Part shown: piece by piece, positions 8,431 through 19,483 of the stretch
Numbering within the stretch: position 1 is the first letter of the stretch
Layout of the letters: each line of letters begins with the position of its first letter
Notes under the pieces: model-generated
Seen by the model: the letters and a program-made list of their open reading frames with translations, nothing else
Database searches by the model: none
What the model was told of the DNA's origin: nothing
NCBI GenBank assembly: GCA_002255925.1
Contig: NKIH01000003.1
Coordinates: 248,001 to 312,000, forward strand
DNA from: Burkholderiales bacterium PBB6
GTDB taxonomy: Bacteria > Pseudomonadota > Gammaproteobacteria > Burkholderiales > Burkholderiaceae_C
Reading direction: 5' to 3'
DNA length: 64,000 nt
Program-made: the position numbers and the translations under genes

Positions 8431-9942
8431 TTACTCTTCCTGGAAGGCTTCTTCGCGCTTGTTCTTGATCGACGGCAGCATCACCACCACGATCATCAGG
8501 AACGAGGCGATCAGCAGGCCGGCCGACAGCGGACGCGACATGAAGGTCGTCCAGTCACCACGCGACAGCAGCAGCGCGCGGCGCAGGTTCTCTTCCATCA
8601 TCGGGCCGAGGATGAAGCCCAGCAGCAGCGGTGCAGGCTCGCAGTTCAGCTTGTAGAAGATGTAGCCCACCAGACCGAACAGCGCGGCGGCGTAGACGTC
8701 GAACGTGTTGTTGTTCAGCGTGTACAGACCGATCGAGCAGAACACCAGGATGGCCGGGAACAGGTGCTTGTAGGGCACGGTCAGCAGCTTGATCCAGATG
8801 CCGATCAGCGGCAGGTTCAGGATGACGAGCATCAGGTTGCCGATCCACATCGAGGCGATCAGGCCCCAGAAGAGTTCCGGGTTGCTGGTCATCACCTGCG
8901 GGCCGGGCTGGATGCCCTTGATGGTCATCGCGCCCACCATCAGCGCCATCACGGCGTTCGGCGGAATGCCCAGGGTCAGCATCGGGATGAAGCTGGTCTG
9001 TGCACCGGCGTTGTTGGCGGCCTCAGGGCCGGCCACACCGCGGATGTTGCCTTGGCCAAACGGCACTTCACCGGCACGGCCCTTGGTCTTCTTTTCCACC
9101 GTGTAGGCGGCAAACGAAGCCAGCAGGGCGCCGCCACCAGGCAGCACACCCAGGATGGAACCCAGCGCGGTGCCACGCAGCACGGCGGGATAGGCGTCCT
9201 TGAAGTCCTGCTTGGTCGGCCACAGGCCCTTCACGTTCTTGGTGAAGACCTCGCGGCTCTCGGCAGGCTGGCCCAGGTTGGCGATGATTTCGCCAAAGCC
9301 GAACACGCCCATGGCGATGGTGACGAAGCCGATGCCGTCGGTCAGCTCGGCGATGTCGAAGCTGAAGCGCGGCGTGCCCGAGATGACGTCGGTGTTGATC
9401 TGGCCGAGCAGCAGGCCCAGCAGGATCATCGAGATCGCCTTGACCAGCGAGCCCGAGGCCAGCACCACGGCACCGATCAGGCCCAGCACCATCAGGCTGA
9501 AGTACTCAGCCGGGCCGAACTTGAAGGCGAGCTCAGTCAGCGGCGGTGCGAAGGCGGCAATGATGACCGTGCCCACGCAACCAGCGAAGAACGAGCCCAG
9601 ACCGGCTGCAGCCAGCGCAGGACCAGCACGGCCCTTGCGCGCCATGGCGTAGCCGTCAATGGCCGTGACCACCGAGCTGGATTCACCCGGCACATTGATC
9701 AGGATGGCCGTGGTGGAGCCGCCGTACTGGGCGCCGTAATAAATGCCGGCCAGCATGATCAGGGCCGGGGTGGCGTCGAGCGAATAGATCGACGGCAGCA
9801 GCATGGCGATGGTGGCGACCGGGCCGAGGCCTGGCAGCACGCCGATCAGCGTGCCGAGCACGGCGCCGCCAAATGCGTAGAACAGGTTCTGCAGCGTGAA
9901 CGCCGTCTGGAACCCGATGGAAAGGTTGTGGATCAGATCCAT
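8431..9942 (-). CDS. tctA: tripartite tricarboxylate transporter permease, TctA family
   Basis: 503 residues, the usual TctA length, with about twelve hydrophobic segments. Hallmarks seen: AFGGAVLGTLIGVLPGLGPVATIAMLLP near the N terminus, GIYYGAQYGGSTTAILINVPGE, and PGGGALLASFAAYTVEKK in the second half. This is the large inner-membrane subunit of a proton- or sodium-driven carboxylate uptake system that works with TctB and a periplasmic Bug protein. The start at 9942 has GAGGAG upstream, and this ribosome site overlaps the tctB stop codon. No Bug gene is directly adjacent; the nearest is at 2,776-3,765. Confidence 0.95.
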   Translation of the reverse strand: MDLIHNLSIGFQTAFTLQNLFYAFGGAVLGTLIGVLPGLGPVATIAMLLPSIYSLDATPALIMLAGIYYGAQYGGSTTAILINVPGESSSVVTAIDGYAMARKGRAGPALAAAGLGSFFAGCVGTVIIAAFAPPLTELAFKFGPAEYFSLMVLGLIGAVVLASGSLVKAISMILLGLLLGQINTDVISGTPRFSFDIAELTDGIGFVTIAMGVFGFGEIIANLGQPAESREVFTKNVKGLWPTKQDFKDAYPAVLRGTALGSILGVLPGGGALLASFAAYTVEKKTKGRAGEVPFGQGNIRGVAGPEAANNAGAQTSFIPMLTLGIPPNAVMALMVGAMTIKGIQPGPQVMTSNPELFWGLIASMWIGNLMLVILNLPLIGIWIKLLTVPYKHLFPAILVFCSIGLYTLNNNTFDVYAAALFGLVGYIFYKLNCEPAPLLLGFILGPMMEENLRRALLLSRGDWTTFMSRPLSAGLLIASFLMIVVVMLPSIKNKREEAFQEE

Positions 9943-9956
9943 GGTGTTTTTTCTCC

Positions 9957-10424
9957 TCAGCCGCCGAACATGGCCGGCAGGACCGGGATGGTGAGCTTCA
10001 GGCCCAGCACGAACGTGGCGTAAGACAGGGCCGTCAGGATCACCGCATTGACCAGCGAACCCTTCAGGCTGAATTCATCACTGGCCAGGCTGGACAAGAC
10101 CACCAGCACCGGCAGCGTGACCAGCAAGCCGGCGCGCGGCAGCAGGAAGCCGAACAGCACCACCGAGCCCAGGATGACCAGCAGCGGACGCCATGCAAAG
10201 GCACCCACCGGCTCGCCGTCTTCGGTTTCGATGGTCAGCGACTTGAACAGCACGAACGAGCCCAGGATGGCCAGCAGCACGCCGAGACCAAACGGGAAGT
10301 AGGCCGGGCCCGGGCGGGCCGACGAGCCGAAGTTGTACTCGGTGGAGCCCCACGCGAACGCGACGCCCACGGTGACGAACATCAGTCCGGACCAGAAGTC
10401 CTTCTGACTTTTGATTTTCTGCAA
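9957..10424 (-). CDS. tctB: tripartite tricarboxylate transporter small permease, TctB family (TTG start)
   Basis: 155 residues with four hydrophobic segments, as in the small TctB subunit. The likely start is the TTG at 10424, giving (M)QKIKSQKDFWSGLMFVTVGV. AAGGAG lies exactly six bases upstream, while the only upstream alternatives extend into non-homologous sequence. Seen: GPAYFPFGLGVLLAILGSFVLFKSL, the conserved TctB motif around helix 2. It is first gene of the tctBA operon. A non-ATG start here may lower TctB synthesis relative to TctA (inference). Confidence 0.88.
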   Translation of the reverse strand: MQKIKSQKDFWSGLMFVTVGVAFAWGSTEYNFGSSARPGPAYFPFGLGVLLAILGSFVLFKSLTIETEDGEPVGAFAWRPLLVILGSVVLFGFLLPRAGLLVTLPVLVVLSSLASDEFSLKGSLVNAVILTALSYATFVLGLKLTIPVLPAMFGG

Positions 10425-10554
10425 GGCTGTCTCCTTGGATTGAGGGTTGTGGCGGATTCTATGGAGCGCCCCTCGGGGTGCTCTGTGGTTTCCACGTAAG
10501 GCCGGGTTAACCCCGACCCTCCCTCCAACCAGGCTGTTCAGACAGCCGGCGCGC

Positions 10555-12399
<1,845 letters not shown>

Positions 12400-12409
12400 G
12401 GGGCGTCTT

Positions 12410-13195
12410 TCAGTCAACCAGCAGGGCCGGATCCAGGGGGCGCACCATGCGCAGCCACTTGCGCGCCGGCAGGCCGAACTTGTCTTCGATGTGGGCGGCG
12501 CGCTCGGTCAGCTCTTCGCGGCCGGGCACCTGCACATGGCGGGCCGCCACGATGACGGTGTTGCCTTCCTTGGTCGGGCGCAGGCTCCACACCTGGTCCA
12601 GACCAAACACCCGGGCGATGCGCGCGGCGCTGCGGCCGAAGCTGGACGCACGGCCAAACAGGTTCACTGTCATCAGGCCGCCCTCATCCAGCACATCGCG
12701 GCAGGCGGCATAGAAGTCTTCGTCATCCAGCACCGGGGCGGCGGCATCGTGGTCATACAGATCGACGCTCAACACCTGGGCGCTGTGGCGATGGGCCGGG
12801 TCGGCCACCCAGGCGGCGGCGTCTTCGTTCACCACGCTGAGGCGGGCGTCGTCATCAGGCAGACGGAACCACAGCCGGCAGGCGTTGATGACGGTGGGGT
12901 TCAGCTCGACTGCGGTGGTCTGCATGCGCAGCACCTTGTGGGTGAAACGGGTGATGGCCGCCGCGCCCAGGCCGAGCTGCACGGCATGGCCGTCGGTCAC
13001 CTCGGCCTGCGGGCGCCAGAGCATCCAGGCCATCATGCGCTGGATGTATTCGAGTTCCAGCTCGTTGGGCTTCTTGATGCGCATGGCGCCTTGCACCCAG
13101 ATGGAATCGAGGTGCAGGTAGCGCACGCCGTCGTACTCGGACATGGTGGCCCCCACCATCTCGCGGGCTTCGTTTTTCTTCTTGCTGGTGCTCAT
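12410..13195 (-). CDS. spermidine synthase-like methyltransferase-fold protein
   Basis: 261 residues from the ATG at 13195. It has the Rossmann-like core of spermine/spermidine synthases: VQLGLGAAAITRFTHKVL (SAM-type glycine loop, with GLGAAA), TTAVELNPTVINACRLWF (acidic residue at strand 2), LSVVNEDAAAWV and VLSVDLYDHDAAAPVLDDEDFYAACRDVL. The N-terminal tetramerisation region of true SpeE is short here. Many such proteins are not proven polyamine synthases, so I give no symbol. It is 10 bases upstream of the GspE gene on the same strand. Confidence 0.8.
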   Translation of the reverse strand: MSTSKKKNEAREMVGATMSEYDGVRYLHLDSIWVQGAMRIKKPNELELEYIQRMMAWMLWRPQAEVTDGHAVQLGLGAAAITRFTHKVLRMQTTAVELNPTVINACRLWFRLPDDDARLSVVNEDAAAWVADPAHRHSAQVLSVDLYDHDAAAPVLDDEDFYAACRDVLDEGGLMTVNLFGRASSFGRSAARIARVFGLDQVWSLRPTKEGNTVIVAARHVQVPGREELTERAAHIEDKFGLPARKWLRMVRPLDPALLVD

Positions 13196-13230
13196 GCAGG
13201 GGGCTCGGGTTCGGGGCAGGAATTCAATGT

Positions 13231-13737
13231 TCAGATCAGGCCGCAAGCCGTGAAGGCCTCGCGCCAGGCCGCCAGTTTGCGCTCGAACGACCAGCTGGCA
13301 TTGGCCGGGCTGGTGGAGGGCAGGACAAACAGCGGCACGCCGAAAGACGCCGTGTGGCGCCGGCCACGGGCTGATTCCCCGCCATTGTGGGCGATGCCGC
13401 GCAAGCCGGGCAGCTGGTTTACAAGCGCGGACAAATCATTGAACTGCGGTGCACGAATGGCGCTGTCGAGGCTGCCTTCCCGCTCGCAGGCGGCGTAGGT
13501 GTCCCACAACCCAAGCCCGGCAGCCTGGGCCGCCGCCACGCGCTGCTCGTAGCTGAGCGCCTTGGCATCAAAGCCCAGCAAGGCGCCGGCGATGGGCCAG
13601 AAGTGGTTGCGCGGGTGGCCGTAATACTGCTGCGCCTTCAGCGACGCCACACCGGGAAAGCTGCCCAGCACCAGCAGGCGGGTGTGCGGGCTGGCCACGG
13701 GCGGCAGGCCCACCAGGCGCGGGCTGGGCAAGGTCAT
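13231..13737 (-). CDS. DNA-deoxyinosine glycosylase (uracil-DNA glycosylase superfamily)
   Basis: 168 residues from the ATG at 13737, whose first bases overlap the tatD stop (ATGA). It shows the family signature LVLGSFPGVASLKAQQYYGHPRNHFWPI (motif 1) and FVLPSTSPANASWSFERKLAAWREAF (C-terminal motif). This corresponds to the hypoxanthine/uracil-DNA glycosylase group that removes deaminated bases to start base-excision repair. Coupling to tatD, which encodes a DNase-type hydrolase, makes a small DNA-maintenance pair (inference). Confidence 0.85.
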   Translation of the reverse strand: MTLPSPRLVGLPPVASPHTRLLVLGSFPGVASLKAQQYYGHPRNHFWPIAGALLGFDAKALSYEQRVAAAQAAGLGLWDTYAACEREGSLDSAIRAPQFNDLSALVNQLPGLRGIAHNGGESARGRRHTASFGVPLFVLPSTSPANASWSFERKLAAWREAFTACGLI

Positions 13738-14588
13738 GCGGCTCCGTGCGGGTCGATCGCCAGGGCATCCGCGTCCAGCAAGGCGCCCAGCCGCGGCAGC
13801 GCGGCCCGGCAATTGGCGCTGGTGATGGCCGCCGTCTGCGCCAGGCTCCAGCCGCGCAGCGTGGCCAGGCTCTGGGCGATGCGCGGCAGCTCGAACGGTG
13901 CGTTGCGGCCGCTCACATCGCCCTGCTCGCGCTGCTCGGCGGTGCGGTACAGCCAGTGCGGCGGAATGTCGGGCGCGTCGGTTTCAAGCACCGGCACATG
14001 GTCGGGCAAGCGCTGCGCCAGCTGCCGGATGTTGAGCGAGCGCTCGTAGGTGAGCGTGCCGCCAAAACCGAGCCGAAAGCCCCGCGCCACGAAGGCATCG
14101 GCCTGCACATCGCTGCCATTGAAGGCATGGGCAATGCCGCCGGGCACCTCGATGCGGCGCAGGCCCTTCAGCAGGCCATCGGCCGAGCGCCGCACATGCA
14201 GGATCACCGGCAGGCCAAAGTCGCGCGCCAGCTTCAGCTGGGCCAGGTAGAAACGTTCCTGCAGCGCACGGTCCAGGCCGGGCACGAAATGGTCAAGGCC
14301 GATTTCGCCCACCGCCACCAGGCGCGGGTCGTCACGCCAGCGGGTCAGCGCATCACGCAGCCGGTCCAGGTCGTCGTCGGCGGCCTGGTGCACGTACAGC
14401 GGGTGCAGCCCCAGCGCATAGGCCAGGCCCCAGCGGTGGGCCGCGTCATGCACCGCGTCGAAGTGCGCCGCGGCCACGGCGGGCAGCACCTGCATGTGCA
14501 CGCCCACGGCGCGCGACTGCTGCACCACCGCGTCACGGTCGGCGTCAAACTCCGGCGCGTCGAGGTGGCAGTGGCTGTCGATCCACAT
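13734..14588 (-). CDS. tatD: TatD-family metal-dependent hydrolase
   Basis: 284 residues, slightly longer than the common ~260. The amidohydrolase metal ligands are visible: WIDSHCHLD at the start, GLHPLYV, VAVGEIGLDHF (Glu ligand), PVILHVRRSADGLL (His), GIAHAFNG (His) and VLETDAPDIPPHW (Asp). TatD proteins are Mg-dependent 3'-5' DNases implicated in repair and DNA clearance. It is seven bases downstream of lolD and overlaps the glycosylase gene by four bases. Confidence 0.92.
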   Translation of the reverse strand: MWIDSHCHLDAPEFDADRDAVVQQSRAVGVHMQVLPAVAAAHFDAVHDAAHRWGLAYALGLHPLYVHQAADDDLDRLRDALTRWRDDPRLVAVGEIGLDHFVPGLDRALQERFYLAQLKLARDFGLPVILHVRRSADGLLKGLRRIEVPGGIAHAFNGSDVQADAFVARGFRLGFGGTLTYERSLNIRQLAQRLPDHVPVLETDAPDIPPHWLYRTAEQREQGDVSGRNAPFELPRIAQSLATLRGWSLAQTAAITSANCRAALPRLGALLDADALAIDPHGAA

Positions 14589-14594
14589 GCGGGC

Positions 14595-15296
14595 TCAGCG
14601 CAGCAGCCGGCCGCGATCGAGGGTGACGGTGCGGCTGCAACGCGCGGCCAGGCTGGTGTCGTGGGTGACCAGCACGAAGGCGATGCCCCGGTCACGCGCC
14701 CGGCCGAGCATCAGCTCGAAGACCCGGTCGGCGGTTTCGCGGTCGAGGTTGCCGGTGGGCTCGTCGGCCAGCACGCAGGCCGGCTGGCTGACCAGCGCCC
14801 GCGCCAGGGCCACACGCTGGCGCTCACCGCCTGACAGCTCCGACGGCCGGTGCATCACGCGCGCACCCAGGCCCACCTCGGCCAGCGCGGCCTGTGCCGC
14901 CGCTTGCGCCTGGGCCACCGTTTGGCGACGGATGCGCAGCGGCATCGCCACGTTGTCCAGTGCCGTGAACTCCGGCAGCAGGTGGTGGAACTGGTACACG
15001 AAGCCCAGGTGCTGGTTGCGCCACACGCCCTGCTGCGCCGCGCCCATGCTGCTGAAATCCACGTCCATCAAGGCCACGCTGCCCTGGCTGGGCGTGTCCA
15101 GCCCGCCCAGCAGGTGCAGCAGGGTCGACTTGCCGGAGCCCGACGCGCCGACGATGGCCAGCGTCTCGCCGGCGCGCACCTGCAGGTCCACGCCCTGCAG
15201 CACGGCCACATCGAGCGGGCCCTCCTGAAAGCGCTTGTGCAGGCCGCGGGCCTCCAGCACCACCGGGGCGCTGTTGTGCAACGTCGACTCACTCAT
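14595..15296 (-). CDS. lolD: lipoprotein-releasing ABC transporter ATP-binding protein LolD
   Basis: 233 residues, the normal LolD size. Walker [10 protein letters not shown]-loop region [21 protein letters not shown] signature [15 protein letters not shown] and Walker [14 protein letters not shown] are all intact, and the His of the H-loop is in [18 protein letters not shown] is the LolD-type sequence. It powers extraction of outer-membrane lipoproteins from the inner membrane for hand-over to LolA. It overlaps the permease gene by eight bases. Confidence 0.95.
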   Translation of the reverse strand: MSESTLHNSAPVVLEARGLHKRFQEGPLDVAVLQGVDLQVRAGETLAIVGASGSGKSTLLHLLGGLDTPSQGSVALMDVDFSSMGAAQQGVWRNQHLGFVYQFHHLLPEFTALDNVAMPLRIRRQTVAQAQAAAQAALAEVGLGARVMHRPSELSGGERQRVALARALVSQPACVLADEPTGNLDRETADRVFELMLGRARDRGIAFVLVTHDTSLAARCSRTVTLDRGRLLR

Positions 15297-16560
15297 AACG
15301 CAGGGCCTCGGCGGGGTTGACGCGGCTGGCGCGCCAGCTGGGGTACAGGGTGGCCAGGAAGGCCAGCACCAGCGCGATCAGCGCGATGGGGACGATGTCA
15401 CCGGCCTGTGGATCACTCGGCATGCGGCTGATGAGGTAGATGCTGCCAGGCAGGAAGCTCACGCCCAGCAGGCGTTCGATGAAGGGCACGATGACGTCGA
15501 CGTTGAACGCCACCAGCAAGCCCAGGCCCACGCCGCACAGCGTGCCGATGACACCCGCCGTGGCGCCTTGCACCACGAAGATCCGCATGATGGCCTGCGG
15601 GCTGGCGCCGAGGGTGCGCAAGATCGCGATGTCGGCGCGCTTGTCGGTCACGGTCATCACCAGTGTCGACACCAGGTTGAACGCCGCCACTGCCACGATC
15701 AGCGTGAGGATGATGGCCAGCATGCGCTTCTCGATCTGCACCGCGTCGTACCAGGCCGCGTTGGTGCGGGTCCAGTCGCGCACGGCCATGGTCGGGCCGA
15801 GCTTTTCAGCCAGGCGGTAGCCCACGGCGCGGGCCTGGTTCACATCAACCAGGCGCAGCTGCACGCCCATCGGCCCGCCGGTGCGGTAGAGCCGCGCGGC
15901 GTCATCGATGTGCACCAGGGCCAGCGCGCTGTCGTACTCGTAGTGGCCCACGTTGAAGGTGCCGACGACGGTGAACTGCTTGAGGCGAGGGCTGATGCCG
16001 GCCGGTGTGACCTGCCCGCCCGGCGTGACCACCGTGACGGCATCGCCCACCCGCACACCCAGCGCGCGGGCCAGCTCGGAGCCCAGCACGATGCGCCACT
16101 GGCCGGGCTGGAGCTGGTCCAGCGTACCGTCGGCCTGCAGTTTGGCGGCCAGATCGGTCAGGCCGGCCTCGGCCGAAGGCAGCACGCCGCGGATCATCAC
16201 GCCACGCATGTCTTCGCCACGCGCCAGCAGGCTCTGCACCGACACATAAGGCGCGGCGTGCTGCACGGCGGGGTCTTGGCTGGCGATGGTGGCCAAGGCC
16301 TGCCAATCGGCCAGCGGTGCGCCGCTGCTGTCGGCCAGCTCGATGTGGGCCACGGCAGAGAGCATGCGGTCGCGCACTTCCTTCTGGAAGCCGTTCATCA
16401 CCGACAGCACGATGATGAGCGCCGCCACGCCCAACGCGATGCCGATCACCGACACCAGCGAGATGAAGGAAATGAAGCCGTTGCGGCGCCCGGCTCGTCC
16501 GGCCCGGGTGTAGCGCCAGCCAATCTGCCACTCGTAGGGCATGCTGAATCGAAAACTCAT
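15289..16560 (-). CDS. lolC: lipoprotein-releasing ABC transporter permease LolC/LolE family
   Basis: 423 residues from the ATG at 16560; the open frame upstream is non-coding. The protein starts [20 protein letters not shown], with the first membrane helix at about residues 30-55 ([35 protein letters not shown], typical LolC/E). A large periplasmic domain follows, then three C-terminal helices of the FtsX type and the terminal [16 protein letters not shown]. Only one permease gene is present, so a homodimeric arrangement is possible. It is divergent from rpfE across a 78-base gap. Confidence 0.93.
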   Translation of the reverse strand: MSFRFSMPYEWQIGWRYTRAGRAGRRNGFISFISLVSVIGIALGVAALIIVLSVMNGFQKEVRDRMLSAVAHIELADSSGAPLADWQALATIASQDPAVQHAAPYVSVQSLLARGEDMRGVMIRGVLPSAEAGLTDLAAKLQADGTLDQLQPGQWRIVLGSELARALGVRVGDAVTVVTPGGQVTPAGISPRLKQFTVVGTFNVGHYEYDSALALVHIDDAARLYRTGGPMGVQLRLVDVNQARAVGYRLAEKLGPTMAVRDWTRTNAAWYDAVQIEKRMLAIILTLIVAVAAFNLVSTLVMTVTDKRADIAILRTLGASPQAIMRIFVVQGATAGVIGTLCGVGLGLLVAFNVDVIVPFIERLLGVSFLPGSIYLISRMPSDPQAGDIVPIALIALVLAFLATLYPSWRASRVNPAEALRYE

Positions 16561-16638
16561 GGGCGGGATGCTACCAACTCGGGGGCCGCACACGGCCACG
16601 CAGGGCCAAGGGCACCGGGCGCGCCCGATAATCGCCCC

Positions 16639-17634
16639 ATGCACCTCGTGATCCCATTCGCCAACGCCACCTCCCCGGCAGCCGCCCACGCGCTGGGCAC
16701 CTTGCAACTGCCCGTGCTGGAACAACTGCTCGGGCGCATGGCGGTGAGCCACAGCAACGAGGGCGACGACTACCTGCTGAGCCCGCCGCATGAGCGCGTG
16801 CTGGCCGCCCTGCAAAGCTGGCCCGCGGAAGACGGCCTGCTGCCGGTGGCCGCCGGGCTGGCCGCTGCCGATGGCTTGAAGCCGCAGGCCGGCGAAGGCT
16901 GGGCCCTGCTCAGCCCGACGCACTGGCATGTGGGCACCGAGCAGATCTCATTGACCGACCCCGCCGGCCTGGGCCTGGACGACGACACCTCGCGGGCGCT
17001 GTTCACCGCCCTGCAGCCCCTGTTTGAAGACGCCGACAGCGCCGCGGGCTGGCAACTGCACTGGGGCAGCGCCACGCGGTGGTATGCCTCGCACTCCAGC
17101 CTGGCGCAGTTGCCCAGCGCCTCGCTCGACCGCGTGGTGGGCCGCAACGTGGACCTCTGGCTGAACGACCACCCCGCCATGCGGCCCGAGCTGCGGCCGC
17201 AGTTGCGCCTGCTGCGCCGCCTGCAGGCCGAGGCCCAGATGCTGCTGCACACCCATCCGGTGAACGAAGCCCGCGAAGCCGCGGGCCAGTTGCCGGTGAA
17301 CTCGTTCTGGCTGAGTGGCACCGGGGCGGCCCTGAATGCCGGCACAGCACCCGCTGCGACAAACACCGCCAGCTTCACCCTGGACGACCGCCTGCGCGCC
17401 CCAGCCCTGGCCGAAGACTGGGCCGCCTGGGCCGAAGCCTGGGCTGCGCTGGACGCCGGCCCGCTGGCTGACTTGCTGGCCGCGCTGCAAGCCGGCGCTG
17501 AGCCGGGCTCGGTGCAGCTCACGCTGTGTGGTGAGCGCCACGCGCGCACGCTGGCCGGCCAAGCCCTGCCGTGGTGGCGCAAGCTGCTGGGCGCAGGCCG
17601 TACGCCCGCCGCCGCCTGGCTGACGGCACTGTGA
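16639..17634 (+). CDS. RpfE-type / phosphoglycerate-mutase-like protein of unknown function
   Basis: 331 residues from the ATG at 16639; the frame remains open far upstream, antisense to lolC, but the conserved N terminus MHLVIPFANATSPAAAHALG fixes the start. It resembles the family annotated as cofactor-independent phosphoglycerate-mutase-like or RpfE regulatory protein, with HWHVGTEQISLTDP, RNVDLWLNDHPAM and LPVNSFWLSGTGA. In Xanthomonas the homologue rpfE is also next to recJ. A biochemical role is not established. The next gene, recJ, begins 76 bases later on the same strand. Confidence 0.75.
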   Translation: MHLVIPFANATSPAAAHALGTLQLPVLEQLLGRMAVSHSNEGDDYLLSPPHERVLAALQSWPAEDGLLPVAAGLAAADGLKPQAGEGWALLSPTHWHVGTEQISLTDPAGLGLDDDTSRALFTALQPLFEDADSAAGWQLHWGSATRWYASHSSLAQLPSASLDRVVGRNVDLWLNDHPAMRPELRPQLRLLRRLQAEAQMLLHTHPVNEAREAAGQLPVNSFWLSGTGAALNAGTAPAATNTASFTLDDRLRAPALAEDWAAWAEAWAALDAGPLADLLAALQAGAEPGSVQLTLCGERHARTLAGQALPWWRKLLGAGRTPAAAWLTAL

Positions 17635-17710
17635 CCGGGCCAGCCACGCCGAACGCCCTGCCCGCCCCAAGCCCTTCCTTGCCACCCGCCTGCATTCCTC
17701 TGATCCTGCC

Positions 17711-19438
17711 GTGACCATCGCCCCCCAGCTGCTCCTCCGCGACGTGCCGCCACGCACCGTTTTCACCCTGGAACAAGGCGGCGTGCACCCGCTGCTGGCC
17801 CGGCTGTTTGCCGCCCGCGGCGTGCGCAGCGTGGACGAACTGGACGACGGCCTGCAGCACCTGCTGCCGCCTTCGCAGATGAAGGGTTGCCTGGCCGCCG
17901 CCGTGCTGCTGGCCGACGCGGTGGCCGCCGGTGAGCGCATCTGCGTGGTGGCCGACTACGACTGCGACGGCGCCACCGCCTGCGCCGTGGCCTTGCTGGG
18001 CCTGGCGATGCTGGGCGCGCAACCCGGCCAGGTGCACTACGTGGTGCCCGACCGCGCCGTGCATGGCTACGGCCTGACGCCCACCATCGTCGACCTCGCC
18101 GTGGCCCAGTGCCAGCCGCAGGTGCTGCTGACGGTGGACAACGGCATCGCCAGCATCGACGGTGTGGCCCACGCCCACCAGCTCGGCCTGCGCATGCTGG
18201 TAACCGACCACCATTTGCCCGCCGTGGTGGCCGGTGAGGTGGTGCTGCCCGACGCCGACGTGATCGTCAACCCGAACCAGCCGGGATGCGACTTCCCGAG
18301 CAAATCAATGGCTGGCGTGGGCGTGATGTTCTATGTGCTGCTGGCCTTGCGTGCCGAGCAGCGCCAGCGCGGTTTGTATGACGCGGCCAGCCAGCCCCGG
18401 CTCGACGCGCTGCTTGACCTGGTCGCGCTCGGCACGGTGGCCGACGTGGTCAAGCTCGACGACAACAACCGCCGCCTGGTGGCGCAGGGCTTGCGCCGCA
18501 TTCGCCAGGGCCGCATGCAGCCCGGCGTGGCGGCGCTGTTCAATGCGGCGGCCCGCAAGCCAGCGCAGGCCAGCGCCTTCGATTTCGGCTTTGCGCTCGG
18601 CCCGCGCATCAATGCCGCCGGCCGCCTGTCAGACATGACGCTGGGCATCAGCTGCCTGACCACGTCTGACCACAGCCGCGCCGCCGAGCTGGCGCAGCAA
18701 CTCGACGCCATCAACCGCGAGCGCCGCGACGTGGAAGCCGGCATGCGCGAGCAGGCCGAAGTGCTGCTGGACAACCTGATGCCCGAAGGCGAGGCGCCGC
18801 CCGCCGTGGTGCTGTTCGACCCCGACTTCCACGAAGGCGTGGTGGGCATCCTGGCCGGCCGCATGAAGGACCGGCTGCACCGCCCCACCTTCGTCTTCGC
18901 CATCGGTGCGGATGGCTGGCTGAAGGGCTCAGGCCGCTCGATCGCAGGCTTTCATTTGCGTGATGCGCTCGACCTGGTGACCAAGCGCCACCCGGGGCTG
19001 CTGAAGAAGTTTGGTGGCCACGCCATGGCCGCGGGCGCCACGCTGGCTGAAGAAGACATCGACACCTTCGACGCCGCCCTGCAGCAGGTGGCCCGCGAAT
19101 GGCTGGACGCCGCCGCGCTGACGCGCACCGTGGCCACCGACGGCCCGCTGCCGCTGGAGTATTTCAACGCCGACACCGTGGCCCGGCTGGACGGCGTGGT
19201 GTGGGGCCAGGGCTTCCCGGCGCCGGTCTTCTGTGACGACGTGGAAGTGGTGCAGCAGCGCCTGGTGGGTGAAAAGCACCTGAAGCTGCGGGTGCGCCAC
19301 GGTGGCCTGCTGCGTGATGCGATCTGGTTCAACCATGTCGACCAGCTGCCCACCCGCACCCGCCTGGCCTACCGCCTGAGCGTGGACGAGTTCCAGGGCC
19401 AGCAACGGCTGCAGATGGTGGTGGAAGGCGCCGCCTGA
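17711..19438 (+). CDS. recJ: single-stranded-DNA-specific exonuclease RecJ
   Basis: 575 residues, the expected RecJ length. The DHH phosphoesterase motifs are visible: VVADYDCDGATACAVALL (motif I, DYDCDG), LTVDNGI, VTDHHLP (motif III, DHH) and LGTVADVVKLDDNNR. The DHHA1 part contains KGSGRSIAGFHLRDAL and FGGHAMAAGATL. It is followed by the OB-fold region that binds single-stranded DNA (GEKHLKLRVRHGG). RecJ degrades 5'-ended single strands in recombination and mismatch or base-excision repair. It is convergent with the chemotaxis receptor gene. Confidence 0.96.
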   Translation: MTIAPQLLLRDVPPRTVFTLEQGGVHPLLARLFAARGVRSVDELDDGLQHLLPPSQMKGCLAAAVLLADAVAAGERICVVADYDCDGATACAVALLGLAMLGAQPGQVHYVVPDRAVHGYGLTPTIVDLAVAQCQPQVLLTVDNGIASIDGVAHAHQLGLRMLVTDHHLPAVVAGEVVLPDADVIVNPNQPGCDFPSKSMAGVGVMFYVLLALRAEQRQRGLYDAASQPRLDALLDLVALGTVADVVKLDDNNRRLVAQGLRRIRQGRMQPGVAALFNAAARKPAQASAFDFGFALGPRINAAGRLSDMTLGISCLTTSDHSRAAELAQQLDAINRERRDVEAGMREQAEVLLDNLMPEGEAPPAVVLFDPDFHEGVVGILAGRMKDRLHRPTFVFAIGADGWLKGSGRSIAGFHLRDALDLVTKRHPGLLKKFGGHAMAAGATLAEEDIDTFDAALQQVAREWLDAAALTRTVATDGPLPLEYFNADTVARLDGVVWGQGFPAPVFCDDVEVVQQRLVGEKHLKLRVRHGGLLRDAIWFNHVDQLPTRTRLAYRLSVDEFQGQQRLQMVVEGAA

Positions 19439-19445
19439 AGCGCCC

Positions 19446-19468
19446 AGCCCCATCCCGGGTCTGGGGCT
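19446..19468. terminator. hairpin between convergent recJ and mcp genes
   Basis: A perfect 7-bp stem AGCCCCA/TGGGGCT surrounds a 9-base loop that itself contains CCCGGG. It lies in the 45-base gap between two convergent genes, as a bidirectional terminator would. There is no good T-tract on either side, so it may only slow polymerase. Confidence 0.35.
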
Positions 19469-19483
19469 TGGTCACTGCGGAAG

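Noticed and set aside
8137-10023. Open frame of 628 codons on the plus strand
   Set aside because: Antisense to the MFS and TctA genes; translation is His/Arg/Gln-rich without any domain.
10464-10485. Hairpin GAGCGCCCC/GGGGTGCTC as gspE terminator
   Set aside because: The stem has a mismatch and no T-tract follows on the minus strand.
15235-16638. N-terminal extension of the RpfE-type gene by 468 codons
   Set aside because: This stretch is antisense to lolC. The conserved protein begins at the ATG at 16639.
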